Shown one piece after another: positions 8,273 through 15,978 of a stretch of DNA of 64,000 nt. Location: NCBI RefSeq assembly GCF_000717275.1, contig NZ_JNYV01000003.1, forward strand, positions 248,001 through 312,000. The letters run 5' to 3'. Under the pieces are notes generated by a model, which worked only from the letters and a program-made list of their open reading frames with translations, had not been told where the DNA came from and did no database searches. The stretch's first letter is position 1. Each line of letters starts with the position of its first letter. The stretch is from Kitasatospora arboriphila (GTDB lineage Bacteria > Actinomycetota > Actinomycetes > Mycobacteriales > Mycobacteriaceae). The position numbers and the translations under genes were made by a program.

Positions 8273-9010
8273 CTACCAGCGTACGGGCCCAGCCGCGTCG
8301 ATGAAGGTGCCCGACTCGGCATCGTCGGGAAGCGTCGCCGCACGCAGCACAACGGCCGCTGCCTCCTCCGCGGTCAACGGCGCCTGTGTCCGGTTGCCGG
8401 GGGCGAGATCGGTCTGCACATGACCCGGGCACACCGACGTGACCTTGACGGTGGTGCCGGCGAGCATCTTCGACAGCCCGATGGTGAGGCTGTTCACGGC
8501 CGCCTTGGACGCCTGATAGGCAGGAACGACCATCGAATAGTACTGCGACTGAACGTCTTTCTGATCCGCCAAGGAGCCCATGGTGCTCGATACGTTGACG
8601 ATGCGGCCGCCGGCACTACGCCAGATGAGCGGCAGCATCGCCTCGACCACATTGAGGACCCCAAGGGTGTTGACACTGAAGGTCTTCGCGGCGGCAGACG
8701 GGTGACTGAAGTTGATCTCGGCCGGCTGTGTGGCCTCGGGCAGGACACCGGCGTTGTTCACCAGAACATCCAGCCGATCATGGCGGTTGGCGAGTTCGCG
8801 AGCTGCGCATCGGGCGCTCTCGATGGACTCCACGTCGAGAAGCAGGCTTTCTGCACGCAGACCCTCATCGCGTAGATCAGCTGCGACGGATTCGATTCGC
8901 CGACTGTCACGGCCGCTGATGATGACGGTGTTTCCTGCACGGCCCAGCGCCCACGCGGTGGCAAGGCCCAGGCCCCGGCTCGATCCGGTGACCAATGCGA
9001 CTTTTGACAC
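8273..9010 (-). CDS. Short-chain dehydrogenase/reductase (SDR)
   Basis: 245 residues with the classical SDR layout: TGSSRGLG (cofactor-binding glycine motif) near residues 8-15, NNAG near 85, a catalytic Ser in NVSSTMGS and the YQASK active-site Tyr/Lys. The arginine after the glycine motif and in the GRDSRR segment suggests NADP preference. The chosen GTG at 9010 follows GGAG at 5-6 nt; the longer frame to 9046 lacks a ribosome site. The substrate is unknown. It is similar in kind to plant menthone/carbonyl-reductase-like SDRs that act on small carbonyls. Confidence 0.88.
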   Translation of the reverse strand: MSKVALVTGSSRGLGLATAWALGRAGNTVIISGRDSRRIESVAADLRDEGLRAESLLLDVESIESARCAARELANRHDRLDVLVNNAGVLPEATQPAEINFSHPSAAAKTFSVNTLGVLNVVEAMLPLIWRSAGGRIVNVSSTMGSLADQKDVQSQYYSMVVPAYQASKAAVNSLTIGLSKMLAGTTVKVTSVCPGHVQTDLAPGNRTQAPLTAEEAAAVVLRAATLPDDAESGTFIDAAGPVRW

Positions 9011-9138
9011 GATTACTCCAACTCTCTGTGTGACAACCACTTTCACGCTCCGGTGAAGCGCGACATCAGTTCATCTCACGACCACGGGGGGTGCTGGCGG
9101 GAATCGGACCTCGCGTCGCGGGGAGGAGGACGTTGACG

Positions 9139-9450
9139 GTGGGCCACCGCGACGGGGAAGCTGGGCAGATGGCCCACACGAACGGCGGGGCGCCGGACGG
9201 CACCGATGTTGTTTCCCTCACGGCGAAGATTCGCGACCTGCTGAGCGCGCGGTCGCCGGATTCGAGTATCTGCCCGTCGGATGTCGCGCGAGCAGTTGCC
9301 CCTGATGGCTGGCGCCCCCTGATGGAACCGGTGCGTGCGGTCGCGCGCCAGATGATGGCGGACGGCGAAGTCCAGATCACCCAGGGCGGTGACGTGGTCG
9401 ACGATCCGGCGAACGTCCGAGGTCCCATCCGCATTCGCTGGACTCGTTAG
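9139..9450 (+). CDS. DUF3253 domain protein
   Basis: About 103 residues. The segment ICPSDVARAVAPDGWRPLM followed by RAVARQMMADGEVQITQGG and GPIRIRW matches the DUF3253 pattern, a small winged-helix-like domain of unknown function often annotated as S-adenosylmethionine tRNA ribosyltransferase-associated. The GTG at 9139 is preceded by GGGAGGAGGA at suitable spacing, so I chose it over an earlier GTG at 9091 and an ATG at 9169. The opposite-strand frame over the same bases has no recognisable motif. Confidence 0.72.
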   Translation: MGHRDGEAGQMAHTNGGAPDGTDVVSLTAKIRDLLSARSPDSSICPSDVARAVAPDGWRPLMEPVRAVARQMMADGEVQITQGGDVVDDPANVRGPIRIRWTR

Positions 9451-9534
9451 GCGCGCCTGTCACGTTGTGCGCTGCTGTGTCGTCCTCCAGGTAGGGGCGC
9501 ACGGTGCGCTCGCCTGAAACAGGAGGTTCCTCAC

Positions 9535-10122
9535 GTGGCACGTATTCCAGCAGTCAACCCCGATGACGCCGGTCTGATGGTGAAGGGGGCGTATCGGTAC
9601 GCGGCCCGCAGGTTCGGCTCGGTGCCCGAACCGTTTGCCGTGACCGCCCATCACCGCGGCCTGTTCCTGGCATCGGCGATACACGAGACGGCCGTGGAGA
9701 AGGCGTCGACGGTGTTGCCGTCGAACATCCGGGAAATCGCGGTGTTCCGTACGGCCTGGACGATCGGGTGTTCGTGGTGCGTCGACTTCGGGACCATGCT
9801 GCAACGTCTCGACGGCCTCGACATCGACCGGCTCCGGGACATCGCCGAGTACGAGAGTTCGCCGCACTACAGCGACGACGAACGGGCCGCGATCGCCTAC
9901 TCCGATGCGATCACCGCAACGCCGACCACGGTCACCGACGAGCAAGTGGCCGATCTGCGTGAGCGTTTCGGCGACGCCGGAGTCGTGGAGCTGACTTATC
10001 AGATCGGGCTGGAGAATCAGCGCGCGCGGATGTACTCGGCGCTCGGTATCACCGACCAGGGATTCTCGACCGACTCCTGCCGGGTGCCGTGGGCCGATCC
10101 CGACACAGCGGTGTCGGGCTGA
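9535..10122 (+). CDS. Carboxymuconolactone decarboxylase / AhpD-like protein
   Basis: 195 residues with the alkylhydroperoxidase-like helical fold and the redox pair CSWC in IGCSWCVDFG (near residue 79). CMD/AhpD-like proteins with CxxC act in peroxide reduction or as gamma-carboxymuconolactone decarboxylases; the cysteine pair favours a redox role. The GTG at 9535 follows AGGAGG. ECF41-type sigma factors are often linked to CMD genes; one is present in this window at 20316, but too far away to claim a link. Confidence 0.8.
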   Translation: MARIPAVNPDDAGLMVKGAYRYAARRFGSVPEPFAVTAHHRGLFLASAIHETAVEKASTVLPSNIREIAVFRTAWTIGCSWCVDFGTMLQRLDGLDIDRLRDIAEYESSPHYSDDERAAIAYSDAITATPTTVTDEQVADLRERFGDAGVVELTYQIGLENQRARMYSALGITDQGFSTDSCRVPWADPDTAVSG

Positions 10123-10191
10123 CTTCGTCGCGCGTCTGGCCAACCGGGCACACTGGTGCAGGCAGGTGGCGCGATCTACGAAGGGACTCAC

Positions 10192-10851
10192 ATGTCGGCC
10201 GGACTCTCCGTGGTGATCGCCGACGATGATGTGTTGCTGCGGGCGGGCCTGTCGAGCCTGCTGACCCAGGCCGGGCTGCGCGTGGTCGGCCAGGCAGGCG
10301 ACGCCGATGAACTGCTCACGCTGGTTCGGGCCGAACCGCCACAACTGGCCATCATCGACATCCGGATGCCACCGTCGCACACCTCGGAGGGTCTCGACGC
10401 CGCGCTGCAGATCCGCAAGGAGTTCCCTTCGGTGTCGATGCTCCTGTTGTCGGCTCACGTGGAGGTCGACCACGCTCTCGAGTTGCTCGACGGGGGCCGG
10501 GGGATCGGTTACCTGCTCAAGAGCCGGGTCACCGACGTCACCGATTTTGTCGACACCGTGGGTCGGATCGCGAACGGTGCGTCGGTGATCGACCCCGCTC
10601 TGGTGCATGAGCTGGTGGCCGCGCGACGTCGCGATGATCCGCTCGGTGCCCTCAGCGCACGGGAACGAGATGTGCTGACGTTGATGGCGGAAGGGCTCTC
10701 CAACGCCGGCATCGGGCGCAGGCTGTGGATCACCGAGGGCACCGTGGAAAAACATGTCCGCAGCATCCTGACCAAGCTGGATCTCGCCGATACAGCCGAC
10801 GACCACCGGCGGGTCCGGGCAGTGATCATGTATCTCGATGCGATGAGCTGA
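10192..10851 (+). CDS. NarL/LuxR-type response regulator
   Basis: 219 residues. The receiver domain has the acidic DDD at 11-13, phosphoacceptor Asp56 in IIDIRMP, and a conserved Lys in LLKSRV. A C-terminal LuxR-type helix-turn-helix starts at LSARERDVLTLMAEG and includes NAGIGRRLWITEGTVEKHV. The ATG at 10192 follows GAAGGGA; the earlier frame start is not supported. The likely partner is the HisKA_3 histidine kinase at 11432, since kinases of that class pair with NarL-type regulators, although a receiver-only protein lies between them. Confidence 0.88.
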   Translation: MSAGLSVVIADDDVLLRAGLSSLLTQAGLRVVGQAGDADELLTLVRAEPPQLAIIDIRMPPSHTSEGLDAALQIRKEFPSVSMLLLSAHVEVDHALELLDGGRGIGYLLKSRVTDVTDFVDTVGRIANGASVIDPALVHELVAARRRDDPLGALSARERDVLTLMAEGLSNAGIGRRLWITEGTVEKHVRSILTKLDLADTADDHRRVRAVIMYLDAMS

Positions 10852-10885
10852 TCACCCACGGTCTCAAGGGTTTGCCGACCCGGCG

Positions 10886-11290
10886 TCAGCTCAGAATGCG
10901 CATGATCGACTCGGCGGACAGCTCGAACTTCGGCAGGAACCCGATCGCCGAACTCGCCTCCACCATGTCGGCGAAATCCTCCTCATCGTGGGTGGAGACG
11001 AGGATGACGGCGGGAACCGGGTCCGGCCGGGTGTCCAGTAGCGCTTCGACCACATCGAAGCCGCTTTCACCGCCGAGGTCGATGTCCACCAGGATGAGGT
11101 CGGGCCGGGTGTCGGCAGCCGTCTGTACCGCCGCGGCAAGTGTCGCGGCGGTCCCGACAACCGTCATGCCGGCGGCCTCCAGCAACCTCTGCGCGGCAGC
11201 ACAGAAAGCGACGCTGTCATCGACGATGAGGCAGCGATGGTCGGAGGGCTTCACCCTTTCGAGGGTGTCAGACGGGCGCGCGCGGGGCAT
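10886..11290 (-). CDS. Receiver-only response regulator
   Basis: 134 residues forming a single receiver domain, with DD at 24-25, phosphoacceptor Asp69 in LILVDIDLGG, a Ser/Thr switch in LVSTHD and Lys121 in FLPKFE. No output domain follows; the frame stops ten residues after the receiver. It may act like CheY or as a phosphate sink, or regulate by protein contact. It is convergent with the NarL-type regulator and divergent from the kinase. The start is uncertain: ATG 11290 was chosen, while GTG 11254 is also possible. Confidence 0.75.
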   Translation of the reverse strand: MPRARPSDTLERVKPSDHRCLIVDDSVAFCAAAQRLLEAAGMTVVGTAATLAAAVQTAADTRPDLILVDIDLGGESGFDVVEALLDTRPDPVPAVILVSTHDEEDFADMVEASSAIGFLPKFELSAESIMRILS

Positions 11291-11431
11291 TCCCGCTAGC
11301 AGGAACATCTGGTCGCCCGAGAAGGCGTCGCGGTGTTCCGACCGGCGACAAACCACTGCAGATGAAGAACGGCACTATCATCGCCGTGTGCTCGAGCGAA
11401 CAATCAGGCTGTACCGCGGTGGGCCTGCACG

Positions 11432-13291
11432 ATGATCTCTGCGGCTCGATCGGGGACGGAGTTCAGCACCGATCGCGGTTCCTGGCGTGACAGGCTCGCC
11501 ACCACGGTGCTCCGGCCCAGCGCTCCACCTCTGGGGTTGGGCATCGCGATCGCGTGCGGCTTCATCGCCACCGAGATGCTCGTGGTGCATCTGCTCGAAC
11601 AGATCGCCCCCAATTCCGCGTTCGGCGCGGTGTTCCTGTTCGGGGTCCTGGTTGTGTCGGCGGGATGGGGTTTCGGTCTCGCGCTTGTCACATCGGTGGC
11701 CAGTGCAACGGCCTACGCCTACGTGCACGTCTCCGAGAACAGTGAGAGCCTGGTGCCCGCCGTCGTGGTGTTCTCGACGCTGGCGATACTGACCAACGTT
11801 CTGGTGGGCCAGTCCCGCCTGCGGGCAGTCGAATCCGATCAACGCCGACGGGAAGCCGACCTGCTGGCCGCGTTCGCGCGCACCATGCTGCGCGAGTCGA
11901 TGTCACCGGAGATGTTCGAGAAGGCCAGCTCTCGGCTGTCCGACGTACTCGAACTGCCGCCGCCGCATGTGGTCCTCGGCCCGGCTGAGACGACTCCGGC
12001 ATCAGATCAGCAGCGAATTCTGCTGCGCGACAACGGCCTCGATCTCGGCGCCCTGCTGGTGCCCGCCACGCTCGATGCCGCGGACTCGCGCCGTGTCAGG
12101 CGGATCGTGCCTGCCCTCGAAGCGCTGCTGGCCGCTGCCCGTGACCGGGAACAGCTCCATGAGCAGACGGTCAGACTGGCGCGTCAGCAGGCCGCGCTGC
12201 GCAGGGTTGCGACCCTGGTGGCCCTGCGAGTGGAACCCGACGATGTGTACCCCGCCGTCGCGCGGGAACTCGGGTCCGGTCTCGGTGCCGAACATGTGTC
12301 GGTGGTGCGATTCGAGGACGGGCACGGTGTTGTGCTCGCTGCCTGGGACGACGAGCGCAACGAGAACCGCCTTACTCCCGGCGAGCGGCTCGAACTGGGT
12401 GGGAACAACATCTGCACCATTGTTCTGACCACCGAGGAACCAGCGGCCATCGACTACACCGCGGCCACCGGGCCGATTGCCGATCGCATGCACCAACGGG
12501 GACTGGTCTGCGGGCTCGGAGTGCCGATCACCATCGACGGCGACGTCTGGGGCGCGGTGGTGGTCGCGTCCTCAGACCGTGCACCCGAACTCGAGATCCA
12601 GACCCGGATGACCGATTTCGCCGACCTGGTGGCCACCGCGGTCTACAACTGCGAGACCCGGGCTCAACTCACCCAGTCGCGTGCACGTGTCATCGCAGCG
12701 GCCGACCAGGCACGACGCACCATCGAACGCGACCTCCACGACGGCGCCCAGCAACGCATCGTCTCCCTGGGCATGGAGTTGCGGGCCGCGCAGGCGGCCG
12801 TCCCCGCGGATCGCGAGGACCTACGACTTCGGCTGGATCGCAGCGTCGATGCGCTCACGCACGTACACACCGATCTTCAGGAACTGTCGCGCGGCATCCA
12901 CCCTGCGATCCTCTCTCGGGGTGGGCTCGGGCCGGCACTCAAGACCCTCGCCCGCCGATCACCGGTACCGGTGTCCCTGTCCATCAAAATCCCCTGGAGG
13001 CTGCCCGACCCGGTGGAAGTTGCCGCCTACTATGTCGTGGCCGAGGCGTTGACCAACACCGCGAAGTACGCCAACGCCTCCGAGGTCACGATCAGTGCGG
13101 CGATCACCGATGAAGTTCTCGACCTCACCGTGTACGACGACGGCGACGGTGGGGCAGACACCGGCGCGGGATCAGGTCTGATCGGCCTGCAGGATCGAAT
13201 CGAAGCCGTCGGAGGAACATTCACCGTGTCGAGTCCGGTGGGTGAGGGAACGAACCTCACCGTGCGGATACCCGTCGCACGCGACGCCTGA
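11432..13291 (+). CDS. Sensor histidine kinase (GAF, HisKA_3)
   Basis: 619 residues. Four membrane helices span about 33-125, like the KdpD/DUF4118 sensor module. A helical linker follows, a GAF-like domain lies at about 255-405, then the HisKA_3 dimerisation helix with ERDLHDGAQQR (432-442, phospho-His436), and an ATPase domain with N-box EALTNTAKYANA, DDGDGG and GSGLIGLQDR. The kinase should phosphorylate NarL-type regulators; two candidate receivers lie immediately upstream. The signal is unknown. The spacing from the divergent receiver-only gene leaves about 140 nt for two promoters. Confidence 0.9.
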   Translation: MISAARSGTEFSTDRGSWRDRLATTVLRPSAPPLGLGIAIACGFIATEMLVVHLLEQIAPNSAFGAVFLFGVLVVSAGWGFGLALVTSVASATAYAYVHVSENSESLVPAVVVFSTLAILTNVLVGQSRLRAVESDQRRREADLLAAFARTMLRESMSPEMFEKASSRLSDVLELPPPHVVLGPAETTPASDQQRILLRDNGLDLGALLVPATLDAADSRRVRRIVPALEALLAAARDREQLHEQTVRLARQQAALRRVATLVALRVEPDDVYPAVARELGSGLGAEHVSVVRFEDGHGVVLAAWDDERNENRLTPGERLELGGNNICTIVLTTEEPAAIDYTAATGPIADRMHQRGLVCGLGVPITIDGDVWGAVVVASSDRAPELEIQTRMTDFADLVATAVYNCETRAQLTQSRARVIAAADQARRTIERDLHDGAQQRIVSLGMELRAAQAAVPADREDLRLRLDRSVDALTHVHTDLQELSRGIHPAILSRGGLGPALKTLARRSPVPVSLSIKIPWRLPDPVEVAAYYVVAEALTNTAKYANASEVTISAAITDEVLDLTVYDDGDGGADTGAGSGLIGLQDRIEAVGGTFTVSSPVGEGTNLTVRIPVARDA

Positions 13292-13309
13292 CACCTCAAG
13301 CCTCGCGCC

Positions 13310-13331
13310 CACTACCGGCTAGCCGGTAGTG
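13310..13331. terminator. 22-bp perfect palindrome, probable terminator
   Basis: CACTACCGGCT followed directly by AGCCGGTAGTG is a perfect 22-bp palindrome beginning 19 nt after the kinase stop. There is no T-run, as is common for mycobacterial-type terminators. As it has no loop it could instead be a protein-binding operator for the hydrolase at 13439. Confidence 0.5.
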
Positions 13332-13438
13332 GCACCTCCCGTCACCATCCCCCGGGTTTGGACGCCAGCAGCGTCGACACAGCTGCCGCGGTGGACGAAT
13401 GTTGATGTCACAACGTCGAAGCGACCACAGGAGACACC

Positions 13439-14260
13439 ATGCCGTACATCACCACCACCGACGGAACCGAGATCTACTACACCGAGCAGGGTAGTGGCCA
13501 GCCGGTCATCCTGAGCCACGGATGGCCGCTGTCGTCGGACGCCTGGCAGCTCGAACTCAAGGTGCTCGCAGACGCCGGCTACCGGGCCATCGCCCATGAT
13601 CGCCGCGGCCACGGCCGGTCGTCGAAGACCTACCAGGGCAACGACATGGACACCTACGCAAAGGACCTCGCCGAGCTCGTCGAGGCGCTCGATCTGCGCG
13701 ACCTGATCCTCATCGGACATTCCACCGGTGGTGGCGAGGTGGTCCGTTACGCAGCGCAGCACGGCGGTGACCGGGTGGCCAAGGTGATCACGGCCGGCGC
13801 CGTCCCGCCGATCATGCTGAAATCCGATAGCAACCCCGAAGGCACTCCGATCGAAGCCCTGGACGACATCCGCAACGGTGTACTGACCGACCGCTCGCAG
13901 TTCTACCAGGACCTGAGCGTGCCGTTCTTCGGTGCCAATCGCGACGGCGCCGACGTTTCTCAGGGCGCAAAGGACGATTTCTGGCGTCAGGGCATGCTGG
14001 TGAACCTCGCCGCTGCCTATGACTGCGTGAAGGCGTTCTCCGAGACCGACTTCACCGAGGACCTCAAGGCCCTCGACGTCCCCATCTTCATCGCTCACGG
14101 CGACGACGATCAGATCGTCCCCATCGCCGCTGCGGCCGAGAAGACCATCAACCTCGTCAAAGACGGCACCTTGAAGGTGTACCCCGGTGCCCCGCACGGC
14201 ATTTACGGCGAGTACCAGAAGGCCCTGGACGCCGACATCCTCGAGTTCATCGCCAAGTAG
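13439..14260 (+). CDS. Alpha/beta hydrolase, non-heme haloperoxidase type
   Basis: 273 residues with the cofactor-free chloroperoxidase/esterase signature: LSHGWPLSSD oxyanion region (25-34), DRRGHGRS (54-61), nucleophile elbow GHSTGGGE with Ser95, acid residue in AHGDDDQIVP, and catalytic His in GAPHGIY near the end. Members hydrolyse esters or perhydrolyse short acids; halogenation activity is incidental. The start ATG is preceded by AGGAGACACC. It is followed by a second, unrelated alpha/beta hydrolase gene in the same direction. Confidence 0.9.
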   Translation: MPYITTTDGTEIYYTEQGSGQPVILSHGWPLSSDAWQLELKVLADAGYRAIAHDRRGHGRSSKTYQGNDMDTYAKDLAELVEALDLRDLILIGHSTGGGEVVRYAAQHGGDRVAKVITAGAVPPIMLKSDSNPEGTPIEALDDIRNGVLTDRSQFYQDLSVPFFGANRDGADVSQGAKDDFWRQGMLVNLAAAYDCVKAFSETDFTEDLKALDVPIFIAHGDDDQIVPIAAAAEKTINLVKDGTLKVYPGAPHGIYGEYQKALDADILEFIAK

Positions 14261-14310
14261 CAGCATCCAGGCCCAACCCTCTCAGCACTTCTAGACAACG
14301 GAGTTCGTTC

Positions 14311-15051
14311 ATGTCTGCAAAACCCACCATCGTTCTCATCCACGGTGCATTTGCCGATGCCGCCAGCTGGACCCCGGTGACCCGCCGTCTGCTCGACAAG
14401 GGCCACACCGTTCTGGCGCCCCCGGTGCCTAACCGCAGTCTGCTCGGCGACTCGGCGTACATCCGCTCGTTCGTCGAGCAGATCGACGGCCCGGTTGTAC
14501 TCGTCGGCCACTCGTACGGTGGCGCCGTGATCACCGTTGCCGGTGCCGCCGACAACGTTGTCGGCCTGGTGTATGTCTCCGGGTACGCACTCGAAGAAGG
14601 CGAGAGCCTCGGCGAATTGCAGGGCCGGTTCCCGGATTCCGACCTCGCGGCCAATCTTGTGTACACGCCGTTCCCGATCGAGGGTGCCGAGCCGGGCACC
14701 GACGTCTCGGTCAAGATCAGCGCGTTCCCGGCCGTCTTCGCCGCGGGTATCCCGCAGGAGGACTCAGAGGTGCTCGCCGTCTCGCAACGACCACTGGCCG
14801 CCGCGGCCTTCGGTGAAGCAGCACCGGTCGCCGCTTGGAAAACCAAGCCCGCGTGGGGAATCGTCAGCAGCGACGACCACACGATCAACCCGGACGTCGA
14901 GCGTTTCGGGTACGAGCGTGCGGGCCTGAAGAAGGTTGTCGAACTCGACGCCCCGCACCTGGTGATGCTGGCGAAGCCGGCTGAGGTCGTCGCCCTCATC
15001 GAAGAGGCCGTCACCGCGGTGACCCAGGAAAGCGCAGTCGCGAGCGCTTGA
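14311..15051 (+). CDS. Alpha/beta hydrolase
   Basis: 246 residues with an N-terminal IVLIHGAFADAASW oxyanion motif, nucleophile elbow GHSYGGA with Ser68, a candidate acid in SSDDHTI and the terminal catalytic His in APHLVM. The compact sequence without a lid resembles the plant-type esterase/hydroxynitrile-lyase-like family (AB hydrolase 6). The ATG follows ACGGAG. It is 50 nt behind the haloperoxidase-type gene and ends just before a strong hairpin, so the two probably form one transcript. Confidence 0.87.
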   Translation: MSAKPTIVLIHGAFADAASWTPVTRRLLDKGHTVLAPPVPNRSLLGDSAYIRSFVEQIDGPVVLVGHSYGGAVITVAGAADNVVGLVYVSGYALEEGESLGELQGRFPDSDLAANLVYTPFPIEGAEPGTDVSVKISAFPAVFAAGIPQEDSEVLAVSQRPLAAAAFGEAAPVAAWKTKPAWGIVSSDDHTINPDVERFGYERAGLKKVVELDAPHLVMLAKPAEVVALIEEAVTAVTQESAVASA

Positions 15052-15058
15052 TGTTTCA

Positions 15059-15096
15059 GCGCACCGCCCCCGGTCGACGTGCCGGGGGCGGTGCGC
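15059..15096 (+). terminator. Strong intrinsic-type hairpin
   Basis: A 15-bp perfect GC-rich stem (15059-15073 with 15082-15096) and an 8-nt loop begin 8 nt after the hydrolase stop. There is no long T-tract, only CCCTTG. It separates the hydrolase pair from the NmrA-MFS-CofH-BVMO operon. Confidence 0.8.
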
Positions 15097-15141
15097 CCCT
15101 TGCGTAGACGTCCACCATTGATCGACAGGAAGTCCGAGAAG

Positions 15142-15978
15142 ATGAGCAGCCCCTATGTGGTGATCGGCGCAACCGGCGCGCAAGGTGGCGCAGTGGCGAC
15201 AGCGCTGCTCGCGAGAGCGCTGCCCGTGCGGGCAGTGGTCCGGCGCCCGGAGTCGGCCCGAGCCCGCCGGCTCGCAGATGCGGGTGCATCACTCGCTGTT
15301 GCCGACCTCGACGACCCGAAGAGCCTCGCCGCCGCGTTCGCGGGAGCCGCCGGTGTCTTTGCTCTCACCACGCCGTTCGAACGTGGACCGGATGAGGAAG
15401 TCTCGCAGGGGGTCTCGATCATCGAAGCAGCGTCCACCGCCGGTGTTCCTCATCTTGTCTTCTCCTCGGTGGCCAGTGCTGATCGCCACACCGGGATCCC
15501 GCACTTCGAGAGCAAAGCAGTTGTCGAGGCGGCGTTGATGCGGTCGGGCGTTGCCAGCACGATCGTCGGCCCCACATACTTCTACGACAACCTCCTGGCC
15601 GGAATCGACCAGGTGCGTGGGGGAGTACTCGAACTCGCGATCGGTGAAGATACTCCATTACAACAGCTTTCACGTCGCGACCTCGGCGAGTTCGTCGCGA
15701 CGGTCTTCCAGGACCCGGCGCGCCACGTGGGCCTGCGGATCGACATCGCGTCCGACGCACCGACACCCGCCCAGATGGCGGAAGCGTTGGGGCAGCGGCT
15801 CGGCCGCACCGTTCGGTTGCGGACAGCCGATGCTTCCCACATCGGTTCGGCGGACATGAGGGCGATGTTCGGGTACCTCAACGACACCGGATATGCGGCC
15901 GACATCCCCGCTCTGCACACCGCATACCCGACAGTCGGGTGGCAATCGTTCACCGAATGGCTGGACGAAACGCTATGA
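15142..15978 (+). CDS. NmrA-like NAD(P)-binding protein
   Basis: 278 residues beginning with VVIGATGAQGGAVA, the Rossmann motif of the NmrA/HSCARG atypical SDR group. SDR catalytic Tyr/Lys spacing is not evident. Members sense NADP redox state or act as quinone/isoflavone-type reductases. The ATG at 15142 follows AGGAAGTCCGAG. Its stop overlaps the next gene's start as ATGA, and the next two junctions overlap too, so this is the first gene of a four-gene coupled operon with an exporter, a degenerate CofH and a monooxygenase. Confidence 0.85.
   Translation: MSSPYVVIGATGAQGGAVATALLARALPVRAVVRRPESARARRLADAGASLAVADLDDPKSLAAAFAGAAGVFALTTPFERGPDEEVSQGVSIIEAASTAGVPHLVFSSVASADRHTGIPHFESKAVVEAALMRSGVASTIVGPTYFYDNLLAGIDQVRGGVLELAIGEDTPLQQLSRRDLGEFVATVFQDPARHVGLRIDIASDAPTPAQMAEALGQRLGRTVRLRTADASHIGSADMRAMFGYLNDTGYAADIPALHTAYPTVGWQSFTEWLDETL

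Noticed and set aside
9066..9434. Minus-strand frame over the DUF3253 gene
   Set aside because: The plus-strand translation matches DUF3253 and has a GGAGGA site; the minus frame has no motif.
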